A stretch of DNA of 64,000 nucleotides, from contig BTRK01000002.1 in the NCBI GenBank assembly GCA_036245805.1, forward strand, positions 43,630,661 to 43,694,660, written 5' to 3'. A program made the translations under genes and the position numbers. The notes beneath the pieces are model-generated. The model was not told where the DNA came from. It was given only the letters and a program-made list of their open reading frames with translations, and did not search any database. The stretch comes from Pristionchus mayeri (taxonomy: Eukaryota > Nematoda > Chromadorea > Rhabditida > Neodiplogasteridae). How positions within the stretch are numbered: the stretch's first letter is position 1; the number at the start of each line of letters is the position of its first letter. Below, in pieces: positions 11,340 to 23,500 of the stretch.

Positions 11340-14300
11340 TTATCTCTCATGCGATGAGAAAGTGCTGACTAAAGGTGATCTACTTCTACTGGTTCGTTTG
11401 GGTCTCGTAGGTTCAGGTACATCAATAATCTCCTGATTCAACCCGCCATACATCAATTGAGGTAGAGGAAGTGGCGCTAAGCTATGATGATGTTGATTAT
11501 GTTGATGTTGATGATGTTGATTGCTATTCTCGAACTCGATGGGTCGAGTGATGGGTGTGATGGGCAGGCCGAACAGCCTCTGCAGTTGATGATGTGCTAG
11601 GGAAGCTCCGGAAGGAATATGGATTGGCGGAATGAGGTTGAGTATGTTGACAGGAGGTAGGTGGAGGTCTGGAATGTGTGAAATTGTGGAAGCCAACAAC
11701 AATATTTTAGCGATTACATATATACGATTGGGCACTAGGTCGGATGGGAACCGTCGGATGAGAACCCGCCGGATGAGAACAAAAATGTATCCTTCCGCAG
11801 TATTTTCACATTACGTTCCCACACTGTCACAACGTCTTCTGAGAAAATACTACGGACGGTTAGTTTTTTTGGTTCTCATAAGACCTAGTGGGCACGGATG
11901 CATTTGTTTCTCTGTGCTTCTAGCAAAGCAAGTGGCCTATCGTTATTTATGATTACGCCATTGGTAGTTGAAAAATATTGAAAACCGCACCTGAAGCGGT
12001 CGGAAGTCTGAAAGGCAGCGTGGGCAGTTCGAGGTCCTCTACTTGGAAGAGATTGCGGCGAGAAGAGCCGAGACCGCGAAAGAGAGCTGAGGCTCCTGTA
12101 TCAATTTCCAATAATATTTTTAACGCTCTGTTTTTCACACATGATAAATAACATTAAAGTCAATCAGAAAGCTACCTAGTCCTCCGGTGGACGAGGAAAG
12201 CCCGCCGTATTCCTCGTCCGGCACGAATTCGTCGTCAGTAACGGTTGCCTGAGGGCGACCCCAGGTTTCCTGACATGGTCTGATGTTTTACACTATCAAA
12301 TGGCAACACATTTTTCTGTCTCCGAATAAGATGAATTTAGAATCCGCACCTTGGGTCGTGCGACATGCACGGCTCTCACTCGGGGTGCTCTCGATGGTCT
12401 TGGTTTGGGCGTCTCGAGAGCACTCGCTCCCGTGTAGGTGGTCGCGGAAAAGGCTGCCTCGTTGACCGCCTGAGCCTGCGAAAGGTAGGTCAGAAAGAGT
12501 GGTAAAAGAGAGCAAATTCATCGATTCATCTCTCTTGGACATACGAATATTCCTAAAGAAATCCACGAAACAAACTTAGGGAAAACTCAGAAAACAAAAG
12601 ATACAAAGGCTCACATCTGCTGATGCAACAGCAGCATTCTGTGAGAAGATGCATCCACCTGAGACATCCATGATCGACCCCGGAGGACAGACACGCTGAA
12701 CCGAAAACAATGGTTTATCATGCACAGTAAAACAATAATCGCATGACACGGGAGTGACGAAACCAGTAACGAAGGAAACACGTAGAAACGTCAGATGAGG
12801 TAATGGAGGGTACTAGGTCGGATGAGAACTATTGCGTCATGCCGACTTTGATATATAAAAGGCGGAATGACTCGATAGTTCTCATCCGACCTAGTTTCGT
12901 AATGAGAACATATGACACCAACTACACAGTTTCACGGCTCACCCTGCTGAGCCCGTCTGAGAATGCTTGCTTCCTCTTAGAATCGGCCCTCTGCCTCCGC
13001 TCGTCCCACTCTGCGCGCCTCAGTCGCTCTTCTCTCTCGATTCGCTTTCTGAAATAAAGATAATATTTACAATGATTATCCATCGCCGAACACCGTCATG
13101 CTGTAGTTCTACTGAGTGAAAAATATTTCGAGCAACTACACAACGGCATGTTCATTCACGCACTCTCTCTAGACAGGTTGAGCGGGGTGTGGGTGCATAG
13201 AATGATGAGACCGTGGTATTGTTCCTCGAACTCTGGAACAGTATGGCACTGAATTCACTAAGCTGAACCTTGCCTGCTTCTCCCGCTGCTGCCTCTCCTC
13301 GTCACTTATGCGCACTCTGATCTTCGTCGGCACTTGCGTGGACGATTTATCTGGTGAACTCGTTGATGACGGCTTTCTAGTCGTCGTTACCACCTCCGTG
13401 TCTCCATCCGTTTCACTGGTTTCCTAAAGAAATCGGACTTTCGGAATATCCCTTGATTGTTCAAATATTTTGGAAAGATAAATAAAAATGGACGAACGTC
13501 TTCTTCTCGTCTCCTTCGATGCTTGTGCTTTCTCCTCCGTCGTTCCAGCACTCGCCTTGACTCCTCCAACTCTTCATCATCGCTTTCCCTATCCGAGTTC
13601 CGCCTTCTGAAAACATGAATGGTTAAACGAACAATTATAGTTGCAATTCGCATTTCATTAGAGCGTTAACCGAGAATGATTCCAAACCTCTCTGTCTTGG
13701 ACCTCCTCGAACTCCTCTCCTCTTCTTCATCACTATCTTCCCTCATCCTTCTCCTTCCCTTCCTTGATCGTCTCCCTTCCTCTGCTTCCTCATCAAAATC
13801 GGTGCTCCTCTTCGTTCGCCTGTGTGCGGAAGGCTGAGAGCCTGGAATGGTTCTGATCGTTTTATTTTCTATGAGCCATAGACTAGGATCTTATCTCATT
13901 TTAGGCTTCGGCAACAGCGAAGATAGCCTCACCGAAGATAGTCGCCGGATTGAGCGCTTCAATCTTCGGAGCCAGTGATCGAGCTAATTCCGGTCGCTCC
14001 GAAAGGATCGTGAGGAGCTTATTCATCTTCAATTTGCATTATTTTTTCATGCATTATAAACTTTCCTTACTAGGTAACAAAATTGATCTCACCTCTTTCT
14101 CCACGTCCCTCACTTCGTCATGCAAGGTTCTTCCTCCCTTTCTCTCCTCCTTGACTATCACTTGCACTTCTTGCCTATCCTCTTCATCGTCCTCCCTCCT
14201 CATCGACTTCCTTCGTCGATGATGTCTTCTTGATTGCTCATATGCATGCTTTCGACGAGGCTGTAATGTTACACTTTTAGGCTTGATCATTACAACACTT

Positions 14301-17300
14301 GTAGTGAAGTTTGTGCCACAATTTGAATTCGAATTATCGAATTGATAAATAGAAACTCGTACTTCTACATCCTCCTCCAGTGATTTCGGTGAATAGAATT
14401 CTCGTGAATCCGACCGGTCGTCGTCTATCACCTTCTACAATTTACTGAAATTGTTTTTCGAGATAGTTACATGGCCAGCTTTTTTAGGTGTAGATACCAG
14501 AGTTCGTTGAAACTCACTTTCTTGTGTCTCCTATCATTTCCTGAATGCCTTCTTCCAGCTGCTCGATGTTCGTCAGTACTCCTCTCATCATCATGTTTCT
14601 TTCTTGGCTCTCTCCTCCCCGATGTCCACCTCTCTTCCTTCTCTTCTTCGCTCTCATCTTCATTTATCATGAGATCATGCCTTCCTCTCGCGCGTCTTCC
14701 GGAACCTTTATCTCCAACGCTGTACTCTTCATCCTCATTCCTTCTTCGCTCTGATCTCCTCAATTCTGCCCCGTTGTTCTTGTGTCTTTTAGTCGGCTGA
14801 TGCCTGCTCGTTTCCTTCCTTCTTCTTCCTAACTCAACTTCCTCTTCGCTCAAGTCCTCCTCCTTCTCCTCACTCATTCTCCTTTTCTTCTCATGATGTC
14901 TTCTCCCCCCCTTCACTTCATCCTCATCCTCCTCCTCTTTCCTTCTCCTCCTCTTCTCCTCGCTCCTTTCCGTCATCGTCTTCACTCCCCTCGCACGTCC
15001 ATGCTCTCCTCTTCGTTTGCCCGATCGACTGATCTCATCCTCATCTTCCTCCGAAAATTGCTCTTGAAACTCCTCCCATTCCTCAGAGCTAGCAACTGAA
15101 GCTTCTTCATGTCTCTTCGTGAATCCTCTATTGCTCTTTCCTCTTCTCTCATGGGAGAGTTCGCCTTCTGATTCGTCCTCCTTCTCCTTCTTATGGCTGT
15201 GTTTCCGGTGCCTTCTTGACTCATGTCGCTCAAGATCCTCACTGTCCTTATGAGGCTTCCTCCTCTTTGACCTGGCCCTAGACGGCTCCTCATCACCATC
15301 ACTCCTTTCTTCCCTCTCATCTTCTCTCTTTCTGGATCTCTTCCTCTTCTGCTTCTCCTCTTCGTAACTCTCCGTTCTTGTATTCCGTCTTCTCTTTCCA
15401 GTTTCCTTCACATCCTCCTCCTCGTCTTCATCATCTCCCCTCGCACTTCTCCTTCCTCCCTTCACATTATCCTCTTCTTCACTCTCTTCATCTGCATTCT
15501 TCCTTGATCTTCGCTTCACTTCTTCGGTGAATTCTTCACTCTCTTCTTTCTTTCGTTTCCTTGATCGTTCGGTCCTCCGCTCCTCACTTCTTTCCTCTTT
15601 ATTCCCATCTTCCACCTCTTCTTCCTCCACATCTTTAGCAGTAGTACTCCTAGCAGTAGTCGTTGTGGTTGTAGTTTGTTCGACCTTCTCCTCAGTACCC
15701 CGCTGTTTGGAGTGACTTCTGTTCTTCATCGCCATCTGAAGAGCCGCCCGACGCTCGGCCTTCAAACGTACCTAAAATAATGTTGATTCTAACGATAAAT
15801 TTTTGATTGATTTTTTTCAATACTCTTCCTCTTTACGAGGGAAATAAACTCCATAGATCGAAAAAATGGAGCGTATCAGGCAAATTCTAACCCGTTCCTC
15901 TATCTCCTTCTGCAATGCCGCATCGCGCTCCTCTTGTCGCCGGCGTAGCTCATTCTCCTTGTACTGAAAAATAGAAAAAATATAATTACGAATTGAGCTT
16001 TGTAATCCCCGAAAATTAATTGCGATCTCTATTGAAATAAGATACAAATTGAACGTACCCTCTTCCTGGCCTCATTCCTCTCCAGCTCCCTCCTCTTAGC
16101 TTCTTTCTCCTTCTGCGACTTCGTCTTCTTGTGAAGGAAGGCCGAAAATATCGTGGGCTGAATCGAATAATTAATTTATATTAATCTGTGATGAGTTTAC
16201 AACTATAATTATCAGGAAATTGATCATGATACCTGTTCCATGGACTCCTCGACCTTCTCCTTCTCCTTCTTCTCCCTCTCCTGCTTCAGTCTCTCTGCCA
16301 GTCTCGCTCTGCTCTCCTCCTTCTCCCGCTCCATACGAGCCATCCATGATTGCTCGTTCACAGAAATCACCTATGATTTTTTCGTGAGAACACCAGATAA
16401 AATAGAGCATGTGTGCTTTATAAAATTATTCAGAAATATTTGAGGACTGGTAAAGTATCGGAAATTAAGTAAGGAAAACTCAGAATGAGCGCCCAGAAAG
16501 CAACGCTGATAAATGTATACATACATTAATTACAGGGATAAATAGCAACAATCGTACCTGCTTCAGTGCAATCACTCCTGACTCGTCCGTTTCCTTCGTC
16601 TTGATCGAATCATGGTGGAACTGTCGCTCTTCGCGCTTCTCTAGGCGCGACAAGGTCTAAAATATGTTTTTTTCATACACTTTAATTTGTTTCTAGTGAG
16701 ATAGTTAGCCACACTAGTTTATACTATTAACATCATCCTTTTCGTAAGGAATTTCGGCTTGTTTTAGAAGTGAACTCAGAAAAGTGATGCTTACCTTAGG
16801 TTTGTCCTTGTCATAGCGGTAGTTCGGCTGCGACGCCTTCACGATCCGATCTGTGATGATAGAGGGCACCGGCCGACGAAGGTTGCTCAGATGCAATTTC
16901 GGCGAGGCTGCAATGGTATTGGTTATTTTTAAATCACTTTCGTTTTTGCAAATCTCTTATTTACGAACAAGACACATCCAATACAGTCAGATAATTTTTA
17001 TGAAGTATAAAACATATTATTGTATCAAAAGCTCAGGAAGAAACAGGTTTCAGTGATACTGAATATTCTAAACATTTCCAGTAAGAGCTTAGCAGAGGAA
17101 TTCTGAGAGAATTGAGATATTCCTTGCAGTGTCCGTACAAGGAAAACTTAACCTATGCTGAAAATGTGTCCCAAGGGGTACCTTTTCAGGTAGATCACGA
17201 AAATAGACCTTAGGAAGCCGTATCTCTGACCCCTCATTTCCTGTGGCGCGCCTCAACGGCGAGGTCGGTTTTTCTATATTTTGAACGGCTCATCCAAACC

Positions 17301-19491
17301 CCGTACATATATAGTGATTCTGAAAGATCTCTTCGAGATAAGTATGTTTTTTGTTGGAAGTGAAGGGCTAGCTCATCCGTGAAAAACGTTACGGTCATTT
17401 GAATGTTCAAAATTGATACCATGAAAAACTGGTGCTAGATAACAATCCAGTTTCATTTTCATTCGATTCCTCGTGCAATTTTACCCCTGATCGCAAATTT
17501 AAATGAAAATCGAAGGGGGCGTAATTTTCGAAAGAATATGGCGAAGTCGAGATTTTTTAGCCGAAAATTTCGACTTTTTGCGCCTACAAATTTTCTTTCA
17601 CGTTTTGGCGAGGAAATATGTGCAAATTCGTTTTCTACGGGTCGAAATACGCCAGAAAAAAAAAACTCGGCTTATTCTGAGATTTCGATTTTTGGTTTTT
17701 TCTGAGATTTTCGATCATCGAAAAATCACTGTTTTTGAGCCAAAAATTGAAAATCTCAGAATAAGCCGAGTTAAATTTTTTCTGGCGTATTTTGACCCGT
17801 AGAAAACGAATTTGCACATATCTCCTCACCAAAACGTGAAAGAAAATTTGTAGGCGCAAAAAATCGTAATTTTCAGCCAAAAAATCTCGACTTCGCCATA
17901 TTCTTTCGAAAATTTCGTCGAATACGTCCCCTTCGATTTTCATTTAAATTTGCGCCCAAGGGTAAAATTGCACGAGGAATCGAATGAAAATGAAACTGGA
18001 TTGTTATCTAGCACCAGTTTTTCATGGCATCAATTTTGAACATTCAAATGACCGTAACGTTTTTCACGGATGAGCTAGCCCTTCACTTCCAACAGAAAAC
18101 ATACTTATCTCGAAGAGATCTTTCAGAATCACTATATATGTACGGGGTTTGGATGAGCCGTTCAAAATATAGAAAAACCGACCTCGCCGTTGAGGCGCGC
18201 CATAGGGAATGAGGGGTCAGAGATACGGCTTCCTAAGGTCTATTTTCGTGATCTACCTGAAAAGGTACCCCTAGGGACACATTTTCAGCATAGGTTAAGT
18301 TTTCCTTGTACGGACGTATCTCGGTTCTCTCAGATTTCCTCTGTTAGACACCGTTCACTTTACTCAATTTTGCAATTCTATTGGGATAGTAAAATTACCT
18401 CCGTCACCTCCTTCCTTCGAGTTTTCCATCAACGCATGAGCATCCAGTTCAGAAGTGTAGAGAGTGTGCAGATTCCTGCAAACAAACAGCTCTGAATATT
18501 TTATTACAGGCAAGCTAAGAAGATAATTTATGGAACGAATCATTTTTCAACCTTTACGGCAAGCAGTGTTAGTCACTCCTTCATATATCCTAGCAAAAGT
18601 AAACACCCACTCATTCCCGCTCTCATCGTCTGTTGCAGCAGTCGCCGATTCAGCTGCAGATCGAGCGTGCTGCATGTGCTCGAACAGACCCTGTAGAATA
18701 CAATTGTAACATCATAAATTCCACCTCGCGCTATCCATCCATGACGAACCCTAAGGACACTCATGCGAGTGTTGATTGAAAAGGAAAGTGCTCAAAACAC
18801 ACATTTGGTGCCCGCCTATTGAGTGAATTCGGCAGCGAAGGAGCCTCATTGCCGTTCTTGAAAGTATCGATCGCGAGTTGAAACTAAAATCATGGAACAA
18901 AAACTGTTGCAAATACGGTGTCAAAGCTTGTTCGATATTAGCACAATCCGAAAAATGTTGGCTCTAAATCTGATTAACTCACTCCATTCTTCTTCTTCTG
19001 CTTTTCCCTCTTGATCTCCTCCTCAGCCTGTTCCCTCAACTCCCTCTCGAGGTCCTCATTCTTCTCTTTCACCGGAGGAACTTCGTGGTAGCCACGGGCG
19101 TTCACGGAAATCTGAATTAGGAACACTTCCCTCTCACTTCATCATAATCGATTACATTCATAAAAATAGCGCATGAGAGTGAAAGCGAAAGCGCGAGCCG
19201 CAATTTGAGCTTAAATATCATGAGAAGGATAGGAATTCGCCAGGGATGGCTTCGAAAGAAATAGCTCTCTCCATTCGGTGTTCACAGATAAATGAGAAAG
19301 TATTCAGAATGAAGCAAGTCATTTCTTTCGAAACCATCTCTAGAATTCAATTGGAAGTTAAATTTGAAATTTTGCTTACCGGCTCCTCGTCCTCCTCCTT
19401 TGGTGCCTTCATCGGCTCTAGCGATTCCATCGGTCCATCAGGAGGCCATCGATTGTCTTCTCTCTCTGAGACCATGCCATCGCCTCGTTTC
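11340..19491 (-). CDS. Large Lys/Arg/Glu-rich low-complexity protein
   Basis: This is a long multi-exon gene, 5' end not resolved, encoding roughly 1000 residues. Upstream exons give acidic and coiled-coil-like stretches (REQAEEEIKREKQKKK near 19040; MEREKEESRARLAERLKQE near 16300), plus a less biased segment PVPSIITDRIVKASQPNY near 16850. The central exon (14467-15765) is almost purely charged, with many RRK, EEE and SRS blocks. Downstream come more RS/KE exons (13390-14260), then a Cys-containing exon (MDVSGGCIFSQNAAV near 12650) and a His/Gln-rich last exon with the stop at 11340-11342. Exon phases join in one frame through 14100-11340. An alternative stop exists at 13901-13903 if the donor near 13930 is skipped. 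The composition suggests a nuclear, RNA-associated or coiled-coil protein, but I do not recognise a family. Confidence 0.6.
11731..11894. mobile_element. MITE, GGCACTAGG family
   Basis: The left end is GGCACTAGGTCGGATGGGAA and the right end, in inverted form, is CTCATAAGACCTAGTG. The right terminus is imperfect and I could not define a target duplication. The copy shares GATGAGAACCCGCCGGATGAG and the TATCCTTC segment with the family. It sits in the intron upstream of the last exon of the charged-protein gene. Confidence 0.7.
12809..12898. mobile_element. Short MITE, GGCACTAGG family, 90 bp
   Basis: The ends are GGTACTAGGTCGGATGAGAA and its inverse TTCTCATCCGACCTAGTTTC, and the element is a near-complete hairpin. 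The flanks GTAATGGAG and GTAATGAG look like an imperfect target duplication. It lies in an intron of the charged-protein gene. Its inner sequence (ACTATTGCGTCATGC) matches the remnant starting at 765. Confidence 0.75.
17091..18350. repeat. Second large foldback element, near-perfect arms
   Basis: Two arms of about 600 bp are highly similar inverted copies, meeting near 17715 with almost no loop. Example pairs: GTCCGTACAAGGAAAAC (about 17131) and GTTTTCCTTGTACGGAC (about 18299); CTCAACGGCGAGGTCGG (about 17253) and its inverse near 18180. The left arm has about 10 extra bases near 17120. The frames in the arms are mirror images and not protein-like. It lies in an intron of the charged-protein gene and is unrelated in sequence to the 3432-5019 foldback. 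Confidence 0.9.
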
Positions 19492-20506
19492 TGAACCATC
19501 AAAGTTAAACAAGGTAAAAGCGTTATACATTTCCTCGCAAGAGAGGGTTGTGCCACCCTATCGTCACACTATCGATTGTCGTTCAAAAATGACAAATTAC
19601 TGTATCTTGTCGTACCCTGAATGAGAACTGCCGTAGTTGAGCAGAAGCGAGAGCAGGGAGATGGAGCACGATAAATACCGAAATCCATTGGCGCATTCCT
19701 CCGGAATCTTGAAAAAAGAGTCGCGCGCGAACGAATGTTGAAAAATCAAACATTGAGCAAAAGAAGCGCAAGAAGAGAATGGGTTGGCCAACTGGTAGGG
19801 ATCAAAATGTGCCTGTGGGTGTATGCAAACGAAACGGCGTTGAACTAGGGCTGAGATGGTTACGCATGATAAAAGGGAGGGATGCGGGGTTGTAGAAAAG
19901 TGCCCTCCCCGGGGAGGAAACAAAAGGCGCTCACGCGACCTTGCCTGCGAGGGGAGGACGGATTGCGGATAAGGAACTTGATCACTCTGCCGATGGCAAA
20001 TAGATTTACGGCGTTTGCCGTACCCATTTCATCGATCGCCCACTCGAGTCTAGATTGAACCTTCATCAGGCATCGTGTTTTGTCTGAATAGCCTCTTCAT
20101 GTCTTCAGTTCGGTAGGAAAACACATCCCATTTCAACTTGCTCCTCTAATCTCTCTCGAAAAAATCCGGAATTCTTTCGACAGTTTGTGTGACCTTTCCC
20201 AATGCTACTTTTTGTCAAAGTTCACACTCGTGGTGGAATATAGTATGGATGTAATTTCCCGGATTCTCTCTTTCCCCGGGCTCTTAACCGAAGTTTTGAC
20301 CTTTCCACTCTCACTTTTCGACTCGGCGGATTGGCGATGATTCATATCGAATGCACTCTCAAACCACAGCGAAAGTGCAGCTAAGAATAGCGGCAGAAGG
20401 AGGAAAATAGAGAAGGGGAGAGGTACTCTCGTTATCTGATCACTCCGAATGAGCTAGAAAAGCATGGAAGCCCGGTTCATCGTATGCATCACCCCAATCC
20501 CCCAAA
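19492..20506. other. Region between divergent genes
   Basis: This lies between the minus-strand charged-protein gene and the plus-strand secreted gene, so it should hold both promoters. A possible first exon of the minus-strand gene runs down from 20064 (MKVQSRLEWAIDEM, followed by a GT donor). I could not prove its splice to 19491. No other feature was recognised. Confidence 0.3.
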
Positions 20507-23500
20507 ATGCGGTTTCCAGCACTCCTGTTCCTCGTTCAAACGATGACGGCTGAGGTTAGCAATATGCCGATCGTTATTCCCCTCACTCTCAATATAGTCT
20601 TGGCCAGTCAGATCTCTAACCAATCAGATCCGTGAAAGAGCTCTCAGAATGAAGCGAATCTTTTCTTGGGAAATCTTCCCTATTTCGACCTAACATTCTC
20701 CAAAGTCGCAGGAAATTGATGAACCCAACTCTCCCATTCATCGGCGGATACGTCACATCAAAGGCCGAAGAGGTGATTCAGTCAATCATTTTGACCCATG
20801 AAAATCACATTTCAGTAGCGCAAATAGGCTCGTTCTCGTGCTTCCGGTTGCAGTGGGATAGCAACGCGAAGTAAGCACTTTTTTGTTGTTGTTCCAATCT
20901 AATTGAATATTCAGATCCGAAAACATTGTCGATGCTCGACTGATATACGCAGAAGCAGCTGACAGAGAGGTCCCCGTTTCGAAAACGGTAAGCGTTCTGA
21001 TTCCCATTCCATGCAAAGTAATGAGGTGACGATACAGTGTTCACAATCCTGAAGAAGTGAGAAAGATCAATGGCATGTATTTCGCTCGTGAAATAAATTA
21101 TTCCAGGCTCGAGAAGAACTAGAGCGGTCTGCGGTCTCGCCTCCCACCTCGCCAGTTTGCGTGAGTTTCACAGTTTAGAGAATTATTTTGAGATAACAAT
21201 TTTTCCAATTATTAGGTTGATGCAAAAGTTTCGATACGAATGTATGCAATACTTCTTCGAGCTATAACTTGGTTCAGCCTTTATCAATTCTCTCATTCTT
21301 TTTTGCATGATATTAATGCACGTGTGCTCTTCATAGCGCACGTATGGATAGATATGATCAATCGGCTATAACGGCAGCGCGAGATGCAAAACCCCCAAAA
21401 TTGGAATGTCCTAAGCTCAATTTCGACGAGTCGCTTACATTTCGTGGAAACGATTACGCCCTCAACTACGCTATTTTTGTAAATTATAATGAACGGGCAT
21501 TCAAATAACAGAAGCAGTTCAAATTGACCACGAAACAGCTTCTCAAGATAGGCACGCATTCATGATTTTAAAGGTCGTGCAAATTCGAAAATTTATTTTT
21601 TCTACTCCGAAAAGTTTTGTGTATGTACTATTGGTCTCCAACTAATCCGATATGAGAGAGCATATCATATTAAATCTACCATATTAAGTTGTGAAAGGTA
21701 ATGCATTCCATTCAAGAACCGCATTCAGATAAATGTCAAAGTCGAAATGTGAAGGTCGAAATAGGTAGTTTTGACCACATATCTTTTCTGAGAGGCACTA
21801 AAATTACCATTCAAAGAGTTGTATGGAAGCAAACACCTGTATTCACTTACTTCACGAAAGGGCGGACGTTCTAGCCCATCGATTTTGTTTTAATGGGCGC
21901 TTGTACCGAATACCCCAAAAAACGGATATTTACCACTTTTCAATAAATACCTTTGATATATCGAACCAAATCAGATCGATAAAATATAAATGTGTCATTG
22001 TAGTGCAGCAATAGTGCCTCAAATAATACCAGAATATTTTCGAAATCTCTGGTCTTCAACGCTAGTCGCGAGCGGTGGGGTGCGAATTTCGTCCCCCCGT
22101 CTCTGCTTCCCTCCCCCAGTTTCCCTCTCCCAGCAGCTTTGGCAAGCGGGAGTTGTAAGCCGCCTCGATGGGTCGTCCGTTCTACATCGGCACACTGAAC
22201 ACCCGGACACTCGCGCCTAAGGAGAAGCTTCTCGAAATCGAGCTGGCCCTCTCTAAGATCAAGTGGGACGTCGTTGCTGTCCAGGAGGCCAGGATTGTGG
22301 GTTTAGCTTCCTTCAATCTTGCGGCCTCAGGCATCGTCGTTTTTCACTCGGGAGGTGCCACCGCAAGAAATGGAGTCGCTTTCTTGCTTCAACCGACGCT
22401 CGCAAAAGGAGCAGTGTTTCAAGGACTATCGGACCGTATTGCAACCTTGCAACTGCCTCAACACAAGCTCTTCCTGGTCAATGCCTACGCCCCAACATCA
22501 ACATATGATGACGCCGTATACGACGACTTCCTTGACCAAGTAGAAGCCGCGCTGCAGAGCACTCCGATGGGATTCATGCCAATCTTGGTCGGGGATTTCA
22601 ACTGTAGAGTTGCAAAGGAGCCTGGCAATGAAAGATTTGTCGGCGAATTTGCTTCTCCGACCCCGAACTCACGTGGGCGCTCTTTCACAGAGACCTGCGT
22701 ACGGAACAAGTTGCGCATTCAAAACACCTTCCCCAAACGGCGTCGGGGCAGGATCTGGACTTGGCGATCGCCCAACGGCACCACATTCAACCAAATTGAT
22801 TTCGTTGCTTCGCCCATCACAGCACGAGTTGTCAACTGTGGTGTCGTCGGAAACTTCCATTTCAACTCGGATCATCGCCTCGTCCGACTCGCCCTCTCTC
22901 TTCCCAACAAGGTGCGGCATAAAAGATGCAGGGAGCGACTGGTCTTCGATAAAGTCGCTTTTACTGCCAATGCGAGTCTTCTCGCATCGATGCCCCTTGC
23001 TCGCCCGACCTCAGCCACAGACGCCTTTTACAAGATACAAGCGTTTGCAAAGACGGCTGCAACAAACTGTTGGAAGAAGAAGCAGTCCCCACCCTGGATC
23101 TCCCCTGCAACCCAAAACCTCCTGGCCCAGCGACATCTCCTTCGATCAATTCCACAATCCAATGTCGCCTTCTCCATCTCTTGCAAAATGGCCAGAACCA
23201 GCATCATCACGGATATCAAGAGAAGGAAAGAAAGCCAAGCGATAGAAGCAGTACGCAAAGGAAGAAGCATAGTCAAAGCAATGTTGAATCTTCACTCCTA
23301 CCGCAAGAGACTTCAAGTTCCGGACCCGGTCACCGGTGCTCTTTCACAAGTTGCAACTAAGACTGCGGTCCAAAGTTTCTTCGGGTCCATCTACCAGCCA
23401 GCAGTGCAGCTTCCTCTTGCCATCCCTTCCCAATCTATCGATTCTCTCCCTCCTTTCCTTCCTGATGAGACCTATGATGCCCTCTCTCATCTCAAGTGTG

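Noticed and set aside
14471..15715. Several plus-strand ORFs rich in Ser, Leu, Phe and Pro
   Set aside because: They are antisense shadows of the purine-rich, charged exon on the minus strand.
17503..17943. Overlapping ORFs of about 100 residues on both strands (FERIWRSRDFLAEN...)
   Set aside because: They are mirror images created by the two arms of the foldback element, with no domain or splice support.
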